NCBI GenBank assembly: GCA_022495005.1
Contig: JAGYXB010000020.1
Location: forward strand, 2,108,001-2,172,000
DNA from: Rhyacophila brunnea
Lineage: Eukaryota > Arthropoda > Insecta > Trichoptera > Rhyacophilidae
Length of the DNA stretch: 64,000 bases
Reading direction: 5' to 3'
Shown: piece by piece, positions 57,601 to 64,000 of the stretch
Layout: each line of letters opens with the position of its first letter
Numbering within the stretch: the stretch's first letter is position 1
The notes under the pieces: generated by a model
The model's database searches: none
What the model saw: only the letters and a program-made list of their open reading frames with translations
Told to the model about the DNA's origin: nothing
Program-made: the position numbers and the translations under genes

Positions 57601-60600
57601 ATTTTTTTTATTACTTTCCTACAAAAATAGTAGGTACCTACCTTCTTCTTCTTCTTCATTTATGGCGTTACAGCTCAAGTCGAGCCCTGGCCTCCTCCAC
57701 CGCCGTCCTCCAGCCGGAACGGTCCTCCGCACGTCTTTTCCAGTTCATGATTTTTAGCAGCTGGTTGGCATCTTTTGTAATGTTGTCACCCCATCGTGTG
57801 CGTGGCTTTCCCACTGGCCTTTTCCCCCTTGGGTTGTCTTCGAGGATCTTGTTCGGTATCAGTGACTCAGGCATGCGCTGGACATGGCCTGCCTAGTTTA
57901 GCCTCTGTAGTTTTATGAAGGTGGAGAGTTTTGAATCTTGGTATAAGCGGTATAGTTCCGTGTTGTACCTAATTTTCCACTCCCCACCATCATTCATGGG
58001 TCGGTATATCCGCCTCAGGATCTTTCTCTCAAAGGTACCTACCTATTCAATTATAATTAAAAGACAGACATGAGTTTTGCATCAAAAAATATCGAAAGGA
58101 CTGTCTGAATATTACGTTTAACATGCAATTATATAATGAATTGATAATACATTTATGTTTAACAATCTCTCGGAATTAAATTATTTTTTATTGGTCGTCA
58201 AGGTAAACGTTAACCACTCGTTTAACTTCTTCTATGCCACTGGCAGTAGGTAGCTACATTTCATGAACCACGAGAGTTCTAAGGTCTCACATACCTTGCG
58301 TATTTATAGGGAACAACATTTTTTTTATGATTTTCACCCTTATAATGAAATGAATATTATTATTCGACTTTTCAGGAAATACAAGGACAGTCCGTTCGTT
58401 GGCTATTTCAAAATGAATACTCCAGTACTTCTGATAAGGGATCCTGATATCATCAAAGACGTTCTCGTCAATAATTTTGCCAGCTTCGCAGATAATGATT
58501 TCCTGGTAGGTATTTATATATACAAGGGTATATTTATATTTAGGTGCTTACATTGTTATTATATTATTCGCGTTCATGCCTTTGGCATATTCTGCTAACG
58601 TGTCCACTTGGTCCACCAGGTGAACAATCACAAAAAATCGTAAATAGCAGTAGCACTATAAATAACAAAACGTCAAAACAGGTCACGATGATTGTGTCAA
58701 TGTTTTCTATGACTATCGATTCAACTACGCTGAAATGTTTTTGAAATCGTCATTAAATATTGTAATACAAAACATTCCTATGAATCCCTATATATATAGT
58801 CTGAACTCTGAACCAGTGGTTTTCAAATATTTTCATTTCACGTTGCCCTTCTATCTATCATCTAAAGATATTATATTCACGGCATCCTAAAATATATAAA
58901 TAGTACTGCTGGGAGAGCCAATAGTTTGGCACAGTAGTATTTCAAATTAAGACTATATACGTTTACTTCATGTGAATTTCTGTATAATATTGTATTTTTT
59001 TTAAATTTCTAAGCTGGGATAGATGGTTTCTAAAAACATTTTTTATATTTTGAGGTAAAACAATTTCATTTGGCGTCACAAATTGGTAAAACAATGGTAT
59101 CTATTATTGTGACTGCATCAATACTTTTCATTAAAATTTTATGAAATTATTCATTTTTTCAAACATCCTGTGGCGCCCTGCGTGTTGTTCATAGCACACA
59201 TTTTGAATACCATCGGTCCAAACTACATTACTTGGTGGTTATTGTGATATTATTACAGTCTATTCTGTTGATAGGTTAATCCAATAGCAGACCCGATCTG
59301 GGCAACTAACCCGTTTGGCCGCAGCGGAGCAGCGTGGAAGGACGCTCGGGCGAGATGGATCGCCGGCATCACACCTGTCAAAATAAAATTAACTTACACC
59401 AATATGGAGAAGCGTTGCAATATGATGGTCGAACATGTCAAGGAGTGTAATGCCAATGATCCCAAATATACATTTGAAGGAAGAGATGTAAGAACAAAAA
59501 TATTTTAGTTTGTATAGTTTGTTTATTCCAGTTGGGACTATGTTGGAGATAAGCAATAAAAATAATGTCCAAATGCAGAGATGTCACCGTCAAGTTATTC
59601 TAACTAAGGTGATTTTTTATAAACACGTTGCTCACTGTCATTAAGTCATCAATTTGAGCGGTGCCGCATAAGTCTACTTAAGTATGACTATGCATTTGAC
59701 CACTAGAGTTGGGTTTCGGGAATTCTCGAGAAATTTTCGAGATTTTCCATTCCGAATATCGAGAATGGAAATTTTTAACATTACGGGAAATCCCGGATCT
59801 CGAGAATCTTTTCTCGGGATTCGGGATTTCTTTATTATCAAATATTAATTGAAAAAACGATTTTCTATATGAAAAAAGTGGACAAAAAACACAAAACGTT
59901 CAAAGACTGATCGGGGCATTCAACACAATTAAGCCAACGTCGAATCTAAATGAGCGCCATTTTTCCAACATCAGGGAATTTTGTGTGTCAAAAGCATACG
60001 CGATTGACAGTCTGTGTTTTTTGAAATCCCATTCAATAAGTAATGTTTTTAATTATTTTTGTTTTCCTAGCTCTATATTGTTTGTCTTCTTACATGAATA
60101 AAAAAAACACATTTTTTTTAGAATGTGTCTGTTTTTACACTGATTTTAGGATTTTTACAGTTTTTTTTTAATTTCCCGATATCTCGAGAATTCCCGAGAA
60201 TTCTTTTCTGGAAATCCCGAATCCCGAGATTGAGATTTTCTCGGGAAATACCCAACTCTACCTATCACTGATGTATGAAAATGTAACAATTTATGTATTT
60301 TCATTTACAATATAATTTATTAGGTAAGATAAAAGAAAATAGAGATATAGGTGGTACTTTAATCCACATTATTTAAGAACGATCAGGAACCTTGGTTCCC
60401 AAAAGGTTCTGCAAGCATCTGGGAAAATATACATTATTTTGCCACGATTAAGTTGAGTTCAAAATAATACTACAGTTTTCATATTATTATGTATTAAGCA
60501 ATGGAGAATTTTGTAAGGTTGGTGTGCTTAGCTAATATTTACGTGATGGTTAGTATTGAATAATTTTATATTAAGAACAAAAACATTATCATTTTAAAAT

Positions 60601-62363
60601 ACTCAATGTTTATTCCATAAAGATTGTCTACTGATTCATTTTTTTAAATAATGTGGTGCCTACCTACTATAATATATTTTTATCAATGAATACCCAAGAT
60701 TAGAATTAATAGGTATTGTTATTAAAATTCAGTTTTACTATTATTCCTAAAAATAATATAAATATTTTTATGTATTTCTTATCCATTCAACAATTCATGG
60801 TCCTCAATTACTTATTGCATGAATTAAAAAAAATCACTATTCCTTCACAGATGTCATCGAAACTTTTTATGGACTTGGTTGTGACAGGAGTATTTGGATT
60901 GGAACTAAATTCTTTCAAACTGAAAGAAAATCCATTCAAAACTATCATTGACAAACTTTTTAAATCCACATTCATTGATGGCTTCCTCACAAGTTCTTTC
61001 ATCATCATGCCGTGGCTGGGAAAACTTTTCAACTTGAGGTAAATGGGTTTTTTTCATAATATTATTATTGTCCTATGACATATTCTTTTAGAATATTATA
61101 ATACAATTTGAAACACCTCAGAAACATACCCATTATTGATTATGTAACACATAATCTACATATTGCCAAAGGCCAGGATCACCTAGATACCTATTACATG
61201 GCCCCCACATCCTGAAGCGGGCCCCCAGTCTAGGATCTTTGACGGCCCCCTACTTATTGCTAGGATTAAAGATAGTGTAACGGTTTACAGTAGCATTGTC
61301 CAAATTATGTTCCAGGTAAAATTAAGGGTATTCAGTGTATTTTTAACGATTTTTCAGTATTTTTAATAAATCCACTTGAAGATGTCAAGTATCCATACAC
61401 AATCAAAAATTGCATTGCAAAATCAGGTGTTTTAAAATGTTAAAACATCTCAAATGAAATAACACCGCAGGCGACTTTTTTACTTTTAGAGCAAATTTGT
61501 GAAGTATATTTATCTCACCTATCTGGTCGATCCGCCGTGCCAGGCCCCCAGGATAGAGCCCTGTCAGCCCCCGCCCTTGTGGGCTATGACCTATTACCTA
61601 CTTAGTCTTATATTAATAGGAAATATTGAAAAATATTTAAGCAATGCCACATGTCGTAGGTCAAGGTTCGAATACTGGGTCTGGCAAGTACACAATATAT
61701 TGTTTTTCAATTTGTATATAACTCAGAGTATAGACCTAATAGGTTGAGCAAGTGGCTGACATCCATTTCTCGTAAAAACAAAATCTGTTAATACAAACCT
61801 TCACTTTGAGGAGGCCCAAATGCCCCATATTAGTATCGAACATGATCGAAAAAAAAATGAATGGACACGAATTTGAGAAAAATGGCCACCGTTTTGTTGG
61901 GAGGATGAGTTTCAGATGGCTCCCCTTCCTAAACATTAACCATGGTATGGTATGATATTGATATGATGTAGGTATGCCAAGTTTGGTCTCTACTCAAAAA
62001 GTGTAGTTTTTCTCTAAAAAATGTTACTTGCACCGTTAATTTTATAACTCTTATAGCCCAAGAAGAAAATTGTAATAATATGTAACTTGTTTTCTCTTTT
62101 TTATATTGCATTTTGTTTTGATACCATATCTTATGAGATTTTCATACATTTCATTCACTCTAGATGTTGTATCTACTTAGCCATCAGGACCATGCATTTA
62201 TTACTAACGAAGATTTTATTTCTTAGATTTGTCAGCAAAGAAAATGAAAAAAGTCTTCTCAAAATTGCAAATGATCTGGTATCCTTGAGGAATGATCCAC
62301 AAATGCTGAAAAACGAAGCGTACCAATCCATGATGAAGAATAATTATCATGAATCAGACGACG
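54625..62363 (+). CDS. Cytochrome P450, CYP3 clan (CYP6-like), 5' five exons
   Basis: Membrane-bound heme monooxygenase, expected in the endoplasmic reticulum for xenobiotic or lipid oxidation. Exons: 54625-54815, 58376-58505, 59275-59487, 60851-61038, 62227-62363. All introns are GT-AG and the reading phase is kept across joins, giving 286 residues. Residues 1-22 are the hydrophobic membrane anchor (MLCEAIVFLVCFLVTYFYVF). FFGNFKNV is the proline-region/A-helix entry and FKMNTPVLLIRDPDIIKDVL is the beta-1/B-helix region. WKDAR is the C-helix WxxxR that contacts a heme propionate. VVTGVFGLELNSF is the E-F region typical of CYP6. The usual FTS/GKLK stretch after WxxxR is altered (ITPVKIKL). The start was chosen as the first ATG before the anchor, in context TTCACCATGC. 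The I-helix, ExxR and FxxGxxxCxG exons are absent, presumably beyond 64000. Introns are loaded with transposon debris. Substrate and subfamily cannot be told. Confidence 0.88.
54850..55260. repeat. Intronic duplicated segment (P450 intron 1)
   Basis: 54932-54995 (CAACCAAGAACTCCTTGTC...CAGTGCAGCAACTC) is repeated at 55196-55260 with about 85% identity by eye. Between them is a GC-rich block with CAGGCCCCCAGGCTAGAGCC. Parts recur at 58200-58252 (inverted) and 61460-61592, all inside this gene's introns. Confidence 0.65.
55595..55710 (+). mobile_element. hAT MITE family 2, 5' fragment
   Basis: GTCCGATGGGGATAGGCAGG, then CATGCGTTACATAGGGGTGG, then GAATGAAGGAACGAATACAA match the start of the copy at 51708. 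The right end is missing. Confidence 0.6.
56395..57350 (+). pseudogene. hAT transposase relic in P450 intron 1, split by an insertion
   Basis: After the insertion (57009-57145) the plus strand reads LIDLISDPDLKQKYKDQPLN, then DFWASLSEGYPNFSKQT and VLLPF, the classic end of the hAT dimerisation region. Near 57330 the phrase AAAAAGTTTGGGAAACCCTA looks like a hAT terminus. Text before the insertion (56400-56596) is weakly compatible with the preceding transposase region. The half-foldback at 56597-57008 sits between. Frameshifts abound. Confidence 0.6.
56597..57008. mobile_element. Half-foldback F, copy 3
   Basis: One arm of foldback F, starting AATTACAAGATAAAAAGAAC like the copy at 52571 and ending AAAAACGTTGTAAAA. 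It matches 6101-6500 closely. Confidence 0.78.
57605..58040 (-). pseudogene. LINE C-terminal region
   Basis: Minus-strand text from 58040: ERKILRRIYRPMNDGGEWK, KLQRLN-stop-AGHVQRMPES, then GKPRTRWGDNITKDANQLLK and AVEEARARLEL at the end (57674). The same family layout as 47140-47590, with one visible stop. A (GAA)n-like tail, CTTCTTCTTCTTC on the plus strand, marks its 3' end at about 57643-57656. Confidence 0.75.
58200..58252 (-). repeat. Inverted fragment of the 54850-55260 repeat
   Basis: AAGGTAAACGTTAACCACTC and CTTCTATGCCACTGGCAG are the reverse complement of the sequence at about 55145-55190. Confidence 0.65.
58813..59213. mobile_element. Possible hAT-like MITE in P450 intron 2
   Basis: The left CAGTGGTTTTCAAA and right TTTTGAATACCATCG are roughly inverted, and each is followed inward by a GCCCT-containing block. 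The flanks do not give a clear 8-bp duplication. Confidence 0.4.
59704..60260. mobile_element. hAT-like MITE in P450 intron 3
   Basis: The left TAGAGTTGGGTTTCGGGAAT and right inverse of TAGAGTTGGGTATTTCCCGA pair. Subterminal CTCGAGAA/TCTCGGGA motifs are dense at both ends. The layout is like the 16296-17117 element, but the 8-bp flanks have decayed (4 of 8). Confidence 0.65.
61460..61592 (+). repeat. Copy of the intronic GC-rich repeat (P450 intron 4)
   Basis: GCGACTTTTTTACTTTTAGA and CAGGATAGAGCCCTGTCAGC match about 55000-55130 in intron 1, in direct orientation. Confidence 0.65.
61641..61852 (+). mobile_element. tRNA-derived SINE, family 1, 5'-truncated
   Basis: The B-box side of the head survives (GGTTCGAATACTGGGTCTGG). 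The body has TAGGTTGAGCAAGTGGCTGA and the 3' end is GAACATGATCG followed by an A-run. Confidence 0.75.
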
Positions 62364-62414
62364 GTGAGATTTACTCCATTTTAAATAACTTTATATGATA
62401 TATATACAGTAAAC

Positions 62415-62560
62415 TCCTGATTAGGGATTCCAATCCCGGGATCCCGAGCTATTTTCGATACCTATGAATCCCGGGATTGATTAACATAATCCCGGGATTC
62501 ATTTTTTTATCAATTTTTATGGAAAATAAAATAAAAGCGAAAATATAACAGAAAAAATAC
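62415..62560 (+). mobile_element. Terminal fragment of a hAT-like element
   Basis: TAGGGATTCCAATCCCGGGA followed by repeated ATCCCGGGATT motifs resembles the end of the 16296-17117 element in layout. The opposite end was not found before the RTE fragment. Confidence 0.45.
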
Positions 62561-62764
62561 TTTTAATAAAAAATAACTACATTATAAATAAACTGAGTTT
62601 GAATGAAATTTGATTTATACCCATGTGTAGGTTGCCAATTCATTTTATTTTTTCATATAAATTATTAAAAATGGAAAGATTGGAAAAAAACAACGCTTCG
62701 CACTTTTAACAAAGTAATTCCACCATGATATCATACGTTTTACGGCAGTTTCATTTTTGTCTGA

Positions 62765-63664
62765 GTCAAACAGGGTTGTGTCCTTGCACCGATTCTCTTT
62801 ATCATTCTCTTTGACTTCATACTACGGAAGTCAATACCACCCGACCGAGGCATACCTGTTACCCCCACGGTGAAGCTATGCGACCTGGAATACGCCGATT
62901 ATGCTGTCCTATTCGACAATTCAATCAAGGGCATTCAAGAGACAATCGACAGGTTGCATAACAACTCCTCTCGCGTTGGTTTGAAAATCAACGCGAAGAA
63001 AATCAACGTCTTGTGCAATAGCACCTGTCCTGATCCAGATTTCCCTCTGATTAGCGGTGGACAAAGCATCGAGAGCGTCCACAGCTTCAAGTATCTGGGG
63101 GTACACATCACGGGAGATGGCATTTTGCAGAAAGAGCTCGCTATCCGAATGGGAATGGCTGGAGCAACATTCAACTCGATGCGAAATGTCTGGGACTCAC
63201 GATTGTACTCGGTTAAAACCAAATGCCGCCTATTCGACGCTTGCATTCTGACGGTGCTGCTTTACGGTAGCGAATCATGGCACCTTACGAAGGCTCAGAG
63301 CAACCGTATACTGAGCTTCGAAAACAGATGTTTGCGACGAATACTGGGTGTGCGGTGGTATGACTTTAGGAGCAACGAGGAGATAAGAGAACGTACCAAG
63401 CAGCCTCCCATCACACTGAAAGTGAAGAGGCGACGTTGGACCTGGCTCGGCCACGTGCTGCGGATGCCAGAAGAGAACTTTAACCTGGCTTGCCTGTTCT
63501 TCAATCCGACCGGATTCCGGCGTCCTGGAAGGCCGCTAAATACAATCTACAGAGTGTATACGGCGGAGCTACGGGATGCTGGTTTGACCTGGAATGAAGC
63601 AAGAAGACTGGCGAGCGACAGGGATTCTTGGAGGCGCCGCGTGGTATCCATATGCACCAGCTAA
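62765..63664 (+). pseudogene. RTE-type LINE reverse transcriptase, 5'-truncated
   Basis: Open for 299 codons to TAA. It begins inside the RT palm with VKQGCVLAPILFIILFD (motif 4). The catalytic box then reads EYADYAVLF, where active RTs have YADD, so the second catalytic Asp has become Tyr. Downstream are FKYLGVHIT, LLYGSESWHLTKAQSNRIL, RCLRRILGVRWYDFRSNEEI, RWTWLGHVLRMPEE and GRPLNTIYRVYTAELRDAGL, the thumb and C-terminal tail of RTE-type LINEs. Endonuclease and RT motifs 0-3 are missing. A GAAGAAGAAGAA tail follows (63681-63695). It lies in sense orientation within the P450 intron after exon 5. A decayed sister is at 47868-48362. Confidence 0.82.
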
Positions 63665-63699
63665 GGGGCGGATATGGGCAAAGAAGAAGAAGAATTAGA

Positions 63700-64000
63700 T
63701 TTATGAATCGGAAAGGCCATAAGTACGCCATGATTATTTGCTTTACTATTTTAAATCTCGCTAATACATTCATTAAGTCTTTACTATCAGAAACAGCAAT
63801 CTCCTATTAAATTCACATTATTATTTCAAATTACAATATTATTTACTCCGTTAAACTTGTCTATTTCCAAGATTGAACGTATACAATATTAACAATAAAT
63901 GTCTTAAATAGTATAAATTATACTTGATTTATTTTTGACCGATTTTATCAATGTTATTTGTAAATATAAAAATTTTATATTAACAATGGAAAAAAATGCC
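63700..64000. other. Unassigned AT-rich DNA, presumed P450 intron
   Basis: No exon of the P450 and no repeat recognised up to the window edge. Confidence 0.4.

Overview
This window looks like insect nuclear DNA. It is AT-rich and intron-bearing, with no bacterial operon structure, and it is packed with eukaryotic mobile elements. The one host protein-coding gene I can support is a CYP3-clan (CYP6-like) cytochrome P450 on the plus strand, and five of its exons lie between 54625 and 62363. The gene style, the many short TAGGTACCTA-type simple repeats, TTAGG-type repeats and the element mix suggest a hemipteran, perhaps aphid-like. That placement is inference; no species marker is visible.

Layout. 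1-18600: AT-rich non-coding DNA with small DNA transposons. Several are hAT-type MITEs with 8-bp target duplications I could read directly. There is also a large foldback element, a TTA-flanked Harbinger-like MITE, and several tRNA-derived SINEs. 18600-24750: a hAT-like element holding a LINE tail, palindromic tRNA-headed elements, and a MITE with perfect terminal inverted repeats. 24759-31460: two ~1.4-kb near-perfect palindromes flanked by TTAA or TTAA-like sites, and worn LINE tails. 31463-33065: a foldback whose end is a 15-bp minisatellite, and a hAT MITE. 33898-37896: a non-autonomous Ty3/gypsy LTR retrotransposon. It has 797/796-bp LTRs, a tRNA-Trp-type primer site and an intact 81-codon frame for a predicted myristoylated membrane protein. 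38700-48400: more SINEs, hAT MITEs, TTAA palindromes and 3' ends of several LINE families. 49261-51563: a 2.3-kb DNA transposon with ~45-bp inverted ends, subterminal repeats and a frameshifted transposase-like gene of an unusual type. 51700-54350: nested MITEs. 54625 to the end: the P450 gene, with introns full of element debris. The last of these is an RTE-type reverse transcriptase frame that is open but carries a changed catalytic motif.

How it fits together: apart from the P450 there is no pathway to describe. The window is a record of successive insertions. Several nesting events can be ordered: a TTAA MITE inside a hAT MITE, two MITEs inside a third element, and a half-foldback inside a hAT transposase relic. 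The P450 is cut by the window edge. Its I-helix, K-helix (ExxR) and heme-cysteine exons should lie beyond 64000.
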